From NCBI GenBank assembly GCA_024640045.1, contig JAHEFS010000015.1:1-35529 (forward strand): a stretch of DNA of 35,529 bases, in the 5' to 3' direction. The translations under genes and the position numbers were made by a program. Position 1 is the stretch's first letter. Each line of letters begins with the position of its first letter. Below, piece after piece: positions 1 to 6,634 of the stretch. Source of the stretch: Chromatiales bacterium (GTDB lineage: Bacteria; Pseudomonadota; Gammaproteobacteria; Xanthomonadales; SZUA-36). Below the pieces are notes generated by a model. The model did no database searches and was not told the DNA's origin. It worked only from the letters and a program-made list of their open reading frames with translations.

Positions 1-131
1 TTGAGGTAGTCATCCCAGTGTTCGCCGAAATACGTGAGATCGGCGGCCTGAAATTCGATCACGCGTTCGATGACAGGCGCCGCAGCATGTCGGTTTCGAG
101 TTTGATGGGCAATCCAAAGTACGCTCTTCAT
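1..131 (-). CDS. hypothetical protein, N-terminal fragment cut by the window edge
   Basis: A minus-strand frame open from an ATG at 131 to the left edge (43 codons seen, no stop). The peptide begins MKSVLWIAHQTR and ends near GEHWDDYL. The second half has strongly G/C third positions, as expected for this genome, whereas the first half does not, so the true start could differ. An AGGT about nine bases upstream could serve as the ribosome binding site. An in-frame ATG at 179 is an alternative start. A TATACT at 211-216 (minus) could be a -10 box, but I see no good -35. I do not recognise the family. It is transcribed in the same direction as the tRNAs and lies downstream of them. Confidence 0.4.
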   Translation of the reverse strand, partial: MKSVLWIAHQTRNRHAAAPVIERVIEFQAADLTYFGEHWDDYL

Positions 132-262
132 GCTTCTTTGACCTGCTGTATTGGAAAGCCAAGTAAAAACCATTGGCATGGTGTAATTACCCGGCCGGGA
201 ATCGGCACAAAGTATAGCGAACCTGAAAGCTGCTTCACTGAGGTATGAAGAAGCAAACGAAA

Positions 263-286
263 CGATATGGCGTCCCCACGGGGATT
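263..286 (-). repeat. 24-bp partial copy of the tRNA-Glu 3' end
   Basis: Positions 263-286 are identical to 531-554, which hold the last 19 bases of tRNA-Glu including CCA plus five bases beyond it. The copy is in the same orientation, 268 bp away. Nothing else of the tRNA is present, so it is not a functional tRNA. It could be an old attachment-site duplication, or a tRNA-linked repeat like those following E. coli tyrT. No integrase gene is visible. Confidence 0.8.
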
Positions 287-497
287 GACTCGGTACTTCC
301 TGTACCTCGCCCTCGCAATGCTCGGGTCGCTTCGCGTTCCAAATCGGCTCTCCTAACGATTTGTGACTCGCGCCGGCCCTGGCGCTCGCCCTACGGGCGT
401 CATCGCCCTGCTCGACGTCCAACATGGCGCTCCTGCCATGTTGTCGAACCCAGTCGCGCTGTGCGCGACGCGGGATTCTCATCCCCCGACAGGCAGC
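287..497. other. hairpin-rich spacer between the tRNA-Glu copy and the tRNA terminator
   Basis: No convincing gene. The stretch holds a series of short inverted repeats: GGTAC/GTACC (292-306), CAAATCG/CGATTTG (340-363), CAACATGGC/GCCATGTTG (420-443, nine perfect pairs with a six-base loop), GTCGCGC/GCGCGAC (453-469, three-base loop) and GGGAT/ATCCC (472-485). On the minus strand, pieces resemble tRNA T-loop sequence (GGGTTCGAC, GAATCCC). On that strand it lies immediately after the tRNA operon terminator, so any RNA from it needs read-through or its own promoter. Confidence 0.5.
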
Positions 498-527
498 AAA
501 AAAAACCCGCCTCAAGGGCGGGTTTTT
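498..527 (-). terminator. Rho-independent terminator of the tRNA-Ala/tRNA-Glu operon
   Basis: CCCGCC (506-511) pairs with GGCGGG (517-522) around a five-base loop. On the minus strand the stem is followed by eight U residues (A-run 498-505). Five T residues on the other side (523-527) make it potentially bidirectional. It lies nine bases beyond the 3' end of tRNA-Glu. Confidence 0.9.
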
Positions 528-535
528 CATCGATA

Positions 536-611
536 TGGCGTCCCCACGGGGATTCGAACCCCGGTTGCCGCCGTGAAAGGGCGGTGTCCTAGGCCTCTAG
601 ACGATGGGGAC
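536..611 (-). tRNA. tRNA-Glu (anticodon TTC)
   Basis: The 76-nt minus-strand gene has an encoded CCA end. The acceptor stem GTCCCCA pairs with TGGGGAC, the anticodon loop is CTTTCAC with anticodon TTC, and the T-arm contains GGTTCGAATCC. It closely matches enterobacterial tRNA-Glu. It is the second gene of a two-tRNA transcript, two bases after tRNA-Ala and just before the terminator. Its last 19 bases are duplicated at 268-286. Confidence 0.97.
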
Positions 612-613
612 AT

Positions 614-689
<76 letters not shown>

Positions 690-695
690 CGGAAA

Positions 696-732
696 GGCGC
701 GACATGTTACTGAGTTCCCCTGCGTCTGTCAA
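696..732 (-). promoter_or_regulatory. sigma-70 promoter of the tRNA operon with GC-rich discriminator
   Basis: On the minus strand, TTGACA (727-732) and TAACAT (704-709) are separated by exactly 17 bases. They are followed by GTCGCGCC (696-703), a GC-rich discriminator of the kind found at stringently controlled stable-RNA promoters. It sits just beyond the stop codon of the DUF1249 gene (741). Stringent control is inferred from the discriminator only. Confidence 0.8.
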
Positions 733-740
733 TCGCGTTT

Positions 741-1250
741 TCAGCCCACAGGAACGGGTTCTTCCTGTCCCGAAATGCCTTTTATACGATCACTTGCTGG
801 GCGCATGGTCGAGACGCTGTGTCCCTGGGCGAGCAAGTAGCCCAACCACTTGTCCAGCACCAGGTTCTGGCGCCAACTGCGCTGCAACAAAGGTCGGCGA
901 GGATACCAGGGGTGGGCGGTACGCCGGAACCCTTGCTCCGGGTCGAAAGCCGTGACCTCAGCAAGCCGCGCGTCGCGATAGAGACGAATGTGGGCGTCCG
1001 GGGACAGTTCCTGCTGCTCTCCTCTCGGGAAGGAGTAAGTCAGCCGCAGGAATTGTGTGTAGGGGTGACGTTCCAGGATGTCCATCCGCAACAAGGGCGA
1101 GCCGCCCACATTGGAGGTGAAGGAATCATGCACCGTGACCTCCGCCGGAATCAACAACTGGAGTTGGCGGTATATTTCGGCCTGCACCTCCTGCAGGCGC
1201 TTGAGACGAGGCCGCAGGAACAGGCTCTGTTTTTGACGGAAGGAAACCAT
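741..1250 (-). CDS. DUF1249 family protein (YqiB-like)
   Basis: A 169-residue cytosolic protein of unknown function. Middle and C-terminal segments match the YqiB/DUF1249 pattern: an HPYTQFLRL strand, an HIRLYRDARLAEV strand with the conserved RLYxDA, and a C-terminal NLVLDKWLGYLLAQG helix corresponding to the NxFLxxWLxYCLxHG of E. coli YqiB. It is some 30 residues longer than YqiB, with a basic N-terminal helix. No Shine-Dalgarno is obvious before the ATG at 1250. It lies 42 bases downstream of ppsR on the same strand and may be co-transcribed with it. The tRNA promoter begins just after its stop. Confidence 0.8.
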   Translation of the reverse strand: MVSFRQKQSLFLRPRLKRLQEVQAEIYRQLQLLIPAEVTVHDSFTSNVGGSPLLRMDILERHPYTQFLRLTYSFPRGEQQELSPDAHIRLYRDARLAEVTAFDPEQGFRRTAHPWYPRRPLLQRSWRQNLVLDKWLGYLLAQGHSVSTMRPASDRIKGISGQEEPVPVG

Positions 1251-1292
1251 GGCGCAAAAGAATACACAGCAGCCATGCCCAGCGGCAAGCCT

Positions 1293-2111
1293 TCAGAACA
1301 TCTCGCGCTGCAAACCCAGTTGCAAGAGCACGCGACTGGCAATTTCCTCAACCGAGCTGTGCGTGGTATGAAAAACGGGCACCCCTTCCATGCGCAACAA
1401 ACTCTCAGCAGCGTCGGTCTCTCGCAGGCACTGGCGCTGCGAGGCATAACGGCTGCCGGGTTTACGTGTTTCCCGAATCTCGGCCAGGCGCGCAGGCTCG
1501 ATCATCAGCCCGACCAGCTTCGACTTGTAGCGCCGCAGAAAAGGCGGCAACCGCATCTCATCGAGGTCATCCTCGGTCAGCGGGTAATTGGCCGCCTTGA
1601 CCCCAAAGTGCAACGCCATGTACAGGCAGGTCGGGGTCTTTCCCGACCGTGAAACGCCCACCAGGATCAGATCGGCATCCTTGAAATCAATACTGACGCC
1701 GTCGTCGTGCGAGAGTGCATAGTTGGTCGCTTCCATCCGGTCTTCGTAACGTCTCAGCTCGCTGGCCCCGTGGGCTTGCCCGATGACCGGCATATGGTCC
1801 ACGCCCAGCGCCTGCTCCAGGGGTTCAATGAACGTGGCGAACAGATCGAGAATCACCCCCGTGCTGCCATGCAAAATTGCGCAAAGCGCTTCATCGACGA
1901 TGGTGTTGAACACGATCGCGGGAGCGCCGTCCCGGGCGGAGGCCTGGTTGATGTCCGCCGCGACCTGGTGTGCAGCTTCTTCGCTATCCACGAAAGGAAC
2001 CCGGAATTGCTCAAATTCCACATCAGGGAACTGCGTGATCAGGCTGTGGCCGAGAGTCTCAGCCGTGATGGCGGTGCCATCGGATATGAAAAACACGCTA
2101 CGTCGAGTCAT
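1293..2111 (-). CDS. ppsR: PEP synthase regulatory protein (PSRP kinase/pyrophosphorylase)
   Basis: A 272-residue DUF299-family bifunctional enzyme. In E. coli the family member inactivates PEP synthase by ADP-dependent phosphorylation of an active-site threonine and reactivates it by Pi-dependent pyrophosphorolysis. The start RSVFFISDGTAITAETLG is the family N-terminus. The P-loop-like GVSRSGKTP lies at residues 152-160, followed by the conserved LAxxGxKAANxPL-type segment (here FGVKAANYPL). Length is normal for the family. It is divergent from ppsA with only 58 bases between start codons, so enzyme and regulator are genetically linked. A DUF1249 gene follows downstream. Confidence 0.95.
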   Translation of the reverse strand: MTRRSVFFISDGTAITAETLGHSLITQFPDVEFEQFRVPFVDSEEAAHQVAADINQASARDGAPAIVFNTIVDEALCAILHGSTGVILDLFATFIEPLEQALGVDHMPVIGQAHGASELRRYEDRMEATNYALSHDDGVSIDFKDADLILVGVSRSGKTPTCLYMALHFGVKAANYPLTEDDLDEMRLPPFLRRYKSKLVGLMIEPARLAEIRETRKPGSRYASQRQCLRETDAAESLLRMEGVPVFHTTHSSVEEIASRVLLQLGLQREMF

Positions 2112-2121
2112 GGCTGCTTGT

Positions 2122-2127
2122 TAGAAT
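2122..2127 (+). promoter_or_regulatory. possible -10 box for ppsA
   Basis: TAGAAT lies in the 58-bp ppsR/ppsA divergent gap, 42 bases before the ppsA TTG. I see no convincing -35 at the usual distance, so the assignment is weak. The gap is short enough that the two divergent promoters must overlap or lie partly inside ppsR. Confidence 0.3.
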
Positions 2128-2169
2128 GCGAATGATGAAGACACAAAAACCTACCAGGGGCAGGAAACG

Positions 2170-4542
2170 TTGAACCAATATATCGCATGGCTGCACGAAC
2201 TGGGAATGGACGACCTGCCCCGCGTGGGCGGCAAGAACGCCTCGCTGGGTGAAATGATCTCCAATCTGTCTTCCGCTGGGGTTTCAGTGCCGGGTGGTTT
2301 TGCGACCACCGCGACTGCGTTCCAGGAGTTCCTCGATCAGTCCGGTCTGAAACGGCGGATCGACGCTGAGCTGTCCCGGTTGAACGTGGAAGACGTCCAC
2401 GCACTGGCCGCCACCGGAAAACGCGTCCGTAACTGGGTGATGCAAACGCCTTTCACCGAGGGTCTGCAACGCGCGGTAACCGAGGCTTGGGCCGAACTGA
2501 CACAACGCAACGGCCGGGAGCCCGAGGTTGCCGTGCGATCCTCCGCCACGGCCGAAGATTTGCCTGATGCCTCCTTCGCAGGTCAGCAGGAGACCTTCCT
2601 GAACGTACGTGGACTGAACGGCGTGCTGGAACGCATGCACGAAGTCTTCGCTTCCCTGTACAACGACCGGGCCATTGCTTACCGCGTGCACCAGGGGTTC
2701 GAGCACGAGGCGGTATCCCTATCAGCCGGCGTCCAGGTGATGGTGCGCTCAGACCTCGCCTGCAGCGGGGTCATGTTCAGCCTGGATACCGAATCCGGGT
2801 TCGACCAGGTGGTTTTCATCACTGCGTCCTGGGGACTGGGGGAAACCGTGGTCCAGGGGGCGGTCAATCCGGATGAATTCTATGTGTACAAGCCCGCGCT
2901 TCGAGCGGGCAAGCCCGCGGTCCTCCGCCGCACCCGTGGCAGCAAAGCAATCAAGATGGTGTATGGGGATGACGTCAGCGGCGGCGTCGAGACGGTGGAT
3001 GTGGCGGCAGCGGATCAGATGACGTTTTGCCTGACCGACGATGACCTCGAGGAACTCGCCCGACAGGCGCTGGTGATCGAGGAACACTACGGACGCCCCA
3101 TGGATATCGAGTGGGCCAAGGATGGACCCACCGGTCAGTTGCTCATCGTGCAGGCCAGACCCGAGACCGTCAAAAGCCGTGACGGCGCGAGCGGAGGACA
3201 AAGCCTGGAACGCTACCAGCTCGAATCGAAGGGTGCATTGGTCTGCGAGGGCCGGAGCATCGGTAACCGCATTGGCGCAGGCACGGCACGTGTGATCAAT
3301 TCCCTGTCGGAAATGGACAAAGTCCAGACCGGTGACGTGCTGGTCACAGACATGACCGACCCGGACTGGGAACCGATCATGAAGCGCGCCGCGGCCATTG
3401 TCACCAACCGGGGAGGCAGGACCTGCCATGCCGCCATCATTGCGCGGGAGTTGGGCATACCGGCGGTGGTCGGATGCCGGGACGCAACCCAGGTCATTGC
3501 CGATGGCAGCGAGGTGACCGTGTCCTGCGCCGAGGGTGAGACCGGTTATGTCTATGACGGAAAGCTCGAGTTCCGGGTGCAACAGGATGACCTTGACACC
3601 ATGCCGCCCGCGCCTCTGAAGATCATGATGAATGTCGCCAACCCGGATCGGGCCTTCGATTTCTGCATGATCCCCAATGCCGGTGTCGGCCTGGCACGGC
3701 TGGAGTTCATCATCAACCGCATGATCGGCGTACACCCCAAGGCCGCGCTCGACTACGCTCGCCAGTCCCCCGAGATTCGGACCGAAATCGACCAGCGCAT
3801 GGGCGGTTACCCGGGTCCTGTGGAGTTCTACATTCAACGCCTGGCCGAGGGGATCGCGACCATCGCCGCGGCGTTCGCGCCCAAGCCGGTGATCGTTCGC
3901 CTGTCAGACTTCAAGTCCAATGAATACGCCAACCTGATCGGTGGCGCCAACTACGAACCGCACGAAGAAAACCCGATGCTCGGTTTTCGGGGTGCTTCGC
4001 GCTACGTATCAGAAGGGTTCCGCGACTGCTTCGAACTGGAGTGCAAGGCGCTGCGCTACGTGCGCGAATCCATGGGGCTAACCAATATATGGGCCATGGT
4101 GCCGTTCGTTCGCACGCTCGACGAAGGCCGCGCCGTGCTCTCGGTCATGCGTGAATTTGGTTTGGAACAGGGCGTTCACGATCTGCGCGTGATCATGATG
4201 TGCGAATTGCCATCGAACGTGATGTTGGCCGATGAATTCCTCGAAATGTTCGATGGCTTCTCGATCGGCTCCAACGACATGACCCAGCTGACCCTGGGGC
4301 TGGATCGGGACTCGGCCGAAATCGCACATCTCTTCGATGAACGGGACCCTGCCGTGATGAAGATGCTGGCCATGGCCATTCGGGCTTGCCTGGACCGGGG
4401 CAAGTACATTGGCATATGCGGCCAGGGACCTTCCGATCACCCCGAACTCGCGGAGTGGCTGCTGGATCAGGGTATCGAGAGCATGTCCCTGAACCCGGAT
4501 ACCGTGGTCGAAACCTGGCTCCGACTGGCAGGAGGGCGCTAG
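2170..4542 (+). CDS. ppsA: phosphoenolpyruvate synthase
   Basis: Converts pyruvate, ATP and water to PEP, AMP and Pi, the gluconeogenic route from pyruvate. It has 790 residues, against 792 in E. coli, and is very similar throughout. Domains in order are the N-terminal ATP-binding domain ([11 protein letters not shown] near residue 20; [19 protein letters not shown]), the central swivelling domain with the phosphorylated His420 in [15 protein letters not shown], and the C-terminal PEP/pyruvate TIM barrel with the catalytic cysteine C750 in ICGQGPSDH. The start is TTG, preceded by AGGGGCAGGAAACG. The next in-frame methionine is at residue 13 ([10 protein letters not shown]), still before the conserved domain, but the TTG start gives [12 protein letters not shown] matching the E. 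coli N-terminus. It is divergent from ppsR and convergent with orn, six bases away. Confidence 0.97.
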   Translation: MNQYIAWLHELGMDDLPRVGGKNASLGEMISNLSSAGVSVPGGFATTATAFQEFLDQSGLKRRIDAELSRLNVEDVHALAATGKRVRNWVMQTPFTEGLQRAVTEAWAELTQRNGREPEVAVRSSATAEDLPDASFAGQQETFLNVRGLNGVLERMHEVFASLYNDRAIAYRVHQGFEHEAVSLSAGVQVMVRSDLACSGVMFSLDTESGFDQVVFITASWGLGETVVQGAVNPDEFYVYKPALRAGKPAVLRRTRGSKAIKMVYGDDVSGGVETVDVAAADQMTFCLTDDDLEELARQALVIEEHYGRPMDIEWAKDGPTGQLLIVQARPETVKSRDGASGGQSLERYQLESKGALVCEGRSIGNRIGAGTARVINSLSEMDKVQTGDVLVTDMTDPDWEPIMKRAAAIVTNRGGRTCHAAIIARELGIPAVVGCRDATQVIADGSEVTVSCAEGETGYVYDGKLEFRVQQDDLDTMPPAPLKIMMNVANPDRAFDFCMIPNAGVGLARLEFIINRMIGVHPKAALDYARQSPEIRTEIDQRMGGYPGPVEFYIQRLAEGIATIAAAFAPKPVIVRLSDFKSNEYANLIGGANYEPHEENPMLGFRGASRYVSEGFRDCFELECKALRYVRESMGLTNIWAMVPFVRTLDEGRAVLSVMREFGLEQGVHDLRVIMMCELPSNVMLADEFLEMFDGFSIGSNDMTQLTLGLDRDSAEIAHLFDERDPAVMKMLAMAIRACLDRGKYIGICGQGPSDHPELAEWLLDQGIESMSLNPDTVVETWLRLAGGR

Positions 4543-4548
4543 AGTTCG

Positions 4549-5109
4549 TCAGCCCTGACCGGCGAATTCGCCCATGAAGCCGCGATAGTGGCGTAGCTCC
4601 CCGATGGAGTCACGGATATCCGCCAGCGCCAGGTGCTGACCCTCTTTGCTCAGGCTTTCCAGTGCAGCCGGATTCCACCGCCGAGCCAACTCCTTTAGCG
4701 TGCTGACGTCGAGATTCCGGTAGTGGAACCACGCCTCCAGTTCAGGCATCAACCGGTGCATGAACCTGCGGTCCTGACAAATACTGTTGCCACACATTGG
4801 GGAATGACCCGGCAGTGTCCATTGCGTCAGGAATTCGAGCGTACCCTGTTCCGCCTCGCGCATCGACACCTGGCTTTCCAGAACGCGCTGCCACAAACCA
4901 GAGCGGCTATGTTGCTGGGTATTCCACTCGTCCATTGCCTCAAGTGATGCCAGGGGGTGGCTCACGGCATAGACGGGCCCTTCCGCCAATTCATTCAATT
5001 CGCTGTCGGTAATGATCGTGGCAATTTCGATAATCGAGTCGGTGCCGCAATCGAGCCCGGTCATTTCCAGGTCAATCCAGATCAGGCTGAGTTCCTTGCT
5101 TGGCATCAT
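4549..5109 (-). CDS. orn: oligoribonuclease
   Basis: A 3'-to-5' DEDDh exonuclease that degrades RNA 2-5mers, including pGpG from c-di-GMP turnover. The 186-residue protein starts at ATG 5109 (a second ATG is at 5106). An open frame extends to 5178 but its extra 23 residues match no Orn N-terminus. Exo I is [12 protein letters not shown], with the catalytic D and E. Exo II is [15 protein letters not shown]. Exo III is [18 protein letters not shown], with the catalytic H and D. The pairing [18 protein letters not shown] is typical of Orn. GGACACAGAC precedes the start as a weak ribosome binding site. Orn diverges from rsgA, a frequent gammaproteobacterial arrangement, and converges with ppsA. 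Confidence 0.95.
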   Translation of the reverse strand: MMPSKELSLIWIDLEMTGLDCGTDSIIEIATIITDSELNELAEGPVYAVSHPLASLEAMDEWNTQQHSRSGLWQRVLESQVSMREAEQGTLEFLTQWTLPGHSPMCGNSICQDRRFMHRLMPELEAWFHYRNLDVSTLKELARRWNPAALESLSKEGQHLALADIRDSIGELRHYRGFMGEFAGQG

Positions 5110-5210
5110 GTCTGTGTCCAGGTCCTTCGGCGGCGCGCGGCTCAGGGCATGATACCGGGGAGACGAGACTGAATCCATGCACTGGCGCCGGATTCACCTC
5201 AGGGAACAGC

Positions 5211-5216
5211 TACAAT
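5211..5216 (+). promoter_or_regulatory. possible -10 box upstream of rsgA
   Basis: TACAAT at 5211-5216 matches a sigma-70 -10 box in five of six positions, in the orn/rsgA divergent gap. No good -35 is seen. The first in-frame ATG of the small upstream ORF begins six bases later, so transcription from this box would start at about that ATG. Confidence 0.35.
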
Positions 5217-5222
5217 ATCCGC

Positions 5223-5276
5223 ATGACGCAGAAGGACGACAACCCGATGAAAATACAGTCACCTTATGCGCGCTGA
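5223..5276 (+). CDS. possible 17-codon upstream ORF overlapping the rsgA start
   Basis: ATG at 5223, TGA at 5274-5276, encoding MTQKDDNPMKIQSPYAR. It overlaps the first codons of rsgA (ATG 5266) in a different frame, so its translation could influence rsgA initiation. An internal ATG at 5247 is preceded by AAGGAC, a better ribosome binding site than any in front of rsgA itself. There is no homology argument for it. It may be a chance frame. Confidence 0.2.
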   Translation: MTQKDDNPMKIQSPYAR

Positions 5277-6159
5277 CCACCCCGCCCTGATACGCGTGTC
5301 TTATGGCAGTCATGGCGTGGCGCAACTGGAGGACGGCCGACAGATCGACTGCAAATACCGGAGACAGGTGGGCCGACCCTGCTGCGGCGACCAGATTCTG
5401 ATGTCACTGGCCGCGGATGGGAGTGGCGCAGTCGAGCGCATTCTGCCCCGGCGCAACCAATTCGTGCGAGCGGACGCACAGCAAAGAACGAGCGTGGTGG
5501 CGGCGAACCTCGACCAGGTGCTCATCGTCATCGCACCACGCCCCCTGCCCTCCCGCGACCTGGTCGAACGATACCTGCTCGCAGTCCACAGCCTCGGCAT
5601 CGAACCGGTTCTGGTGCTGAACAAGGCCGAACTGGATGGCCCTGGTGATGACTCACCGGGGGGTCAGGTGATTGAGCGGCTGGACCAGTATGAACAGCTT
5701 GGTTATCCCGTGGCGAGGACTTCCTGCAAGGCAGAACCCGGCATCACGGCCCTGGCGCCTTTACTCAAGGACCGGATCAGCATCCTTGTCGGTCAGTCCG
5801 GGGTCGGCAAGTCGTCACTCGTGCGACAACTGTTGCCCGATCTCGATATTCAGACCGGCGCCCTGTCCCGGGCAACTGGCAAAGGAACGCATACCACCAC
5901 TACGACCATTCTCTACGATCTTCCTGGCGGCGGCTCCCTGATGGACTCACCTGGCGTCTGGGAGTATGGCCTTTGGCGCTTCGAGCCGCAGGAAATCGCC
6001 CATGGGTTCGTGGAATTTCAACCATTCCTGGGCGACTGCCGTTTTAACGACTGCCGCCATCGAAGCGAGCCTGGCTGCGCGATCAAGCAAGCCTGTGCAG
6101 ATGGTCGGATTACCCAATGGCGTTATGACGCCTATCTCCGCATCCTGGAACAGAACTGA
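5266..6159 (+). CDS. rsgA: ribosome small-subunit-dependent GTPase A
   Basis: A circularly permuted GTPase acting in late 30S subunit maturation. The 297-residue protein has an N-terminal OB-fold (roughly 5-65), then the permuted motifs G4 (LVLNKAEL), G1 (VGQSGVGKSSL), the GTHTTTTT switch segment and G3 (DSPGV). It ends in a Cys-Cys-His-Cys zinc knuckle (CRFNDCRHRSEPGC). E. coli RsgA has 350 residues. The difference is mostly the missing basic N-terminal extension, and in-frame stops at 5224 and 5248 rule out a longer start. No clear Shine-Dalgarno precedes the ATG. It is divergent from orn. Confidence 0.95.
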   Translation: MRADHPALIRVSYGSHGVAQLEDGRQIDCKYRRQVGRPCCGDQILMSLAADGSGAVERILPRRNQFVRADAQQRTSVVAANLDQVLIVIAPRPLPSRDLVERYLLAVHSLGIEPVLVLNKAELDGPGDDSPGGQVIERLDQYEQLGYPVARTSCKAEPGITALAPLLKDRISILVGQSGVGKSSLVRQLLPDLDIQTGALSRATGKGTHTTTTTILYDLPGGGSLMDSPGVWEYGLWRFEPQEIAHGFVEFQPFLGDCRFNDCRHRSEPGCAIKQACADGRITQWRYDAYLRILEQN

Positions 6160-6234
6160 CCCCTCTTCCAATCGGGGTAATTCCAAAATCCCTGTGATAT
6201 GCTTTCCGCGAGTCAATTTGACTGGAGCAAGGTA

Positions 6235-6522
6235 ATGACAAGGATTGTTTTTATTGGCTTTTTGTTGTTGGTATCCGGGCTCGCTCAAGCGGATGTCCTC
6301 GTGGTCGATGAGGTTCGCCAGGTAGAGCGGATGGAACTGCCCAAAAACGGCCAGAGGATGCAGGACATCGAGTCCAGCTTCGGGCAGCCCGAACAGCGTC
6401 ACCAGGCCATCGGTGAACCGCCTATAACGCGCTGGGACTACAAGGATTACAGCGTTTATTTCGAACATGAACTCGTGTTGTTCAGCGTCCTCCATCCCGG
6501 TGGCGTCATCGAACGCAGTTAA
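6235..6522 (+). CDS. small exported protein, possibly BamE/SmpA-like
   Basis: A 95-residue protein with a clear Sec signal peptide (MTRIVFIGFLLLVSGLAQA, cleavage after AQA), hence probably periplasmic. The mature part contains MQDIESSFGQPEQRH, then WDYKDYSVYFEHE. This resembles the BamE/SmpA-type pattern of a 'GxP' helix followed by a W-x-Y strand and hairpin, but it lacks a lipobox and I do not claim orthology. The ATG at 6235 is preceded by GGAGCAAGGTA, a good ribosome binding site. A longer frame from 6199 would displace the signal peptide. It follows rsgA by 75 bases. Function unknown. Confidence 0.75.
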   Translation: MTRIVFIGFLLLVSGLAQADVLVVDEVRQVERMELPKNGQRMQDIESSFGQPEQRHQAIGEPPITRWDYKDYSVYFEHELVLFSVLHPGGVIERS

Positions 6523-6543
6523 TCTCTTTTATGCTGTCGGACA

Positions 6544-6565
6544 GCCGGACTCAGACTCGTCCGGC
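6544..6565. other. perfect 7-bp hairpin between two genes
   Basis: GCCGGAC (6544-6550) and GTCCGGC (6559-6565) pair perfectly around an eight-base loop, 22 bases after the stop of the small exported protein. No T-run follows on either strand, so it is not a standard intrinsic terminator. It may stabilise the 3' end of the upstream mRNA. Confidence 0.4.
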
Positions 6566-6634
6566 CGTTCGCGGCACTGCCACTGATCCCCGGTCTGCGC
6601 TATCCTTGCGCCCTTTGGCCGGAATTCCATTCAC

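Noticed and set aside
18-248. 76-codon plus-strand frame at the left edge
   Set aside because: The minus-strand frame has better third-position bias at its left end. The plus product is low-complexity in character and has no ribosome binding site.
292-485. The tRNA-side hairpins as a CRISPR array
   Set aside because: The stems differ in sequence from one another, spacing is irregular and there are no cas genes.
819-1652. 277-codon plus-strand frame across the DUF1249 gene and ppsR
   Set aside because: It spans two recognisable minus-strand genes and the gap between them, with no family resemblance.
2749-3837. 362-codon minus-strand frame antisense to ppsA
   Set aside because: It is the shadow of a fully conserved ppsA. 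It has no ribosome binding site and no recognisable motif.
6544-6565. 7-bp hairpin as a terminator between the exported protein and TraB genes
   Set aside because: No T-run on either side, so an intrinsic terminator is not supported. Kept only as a hairpin.
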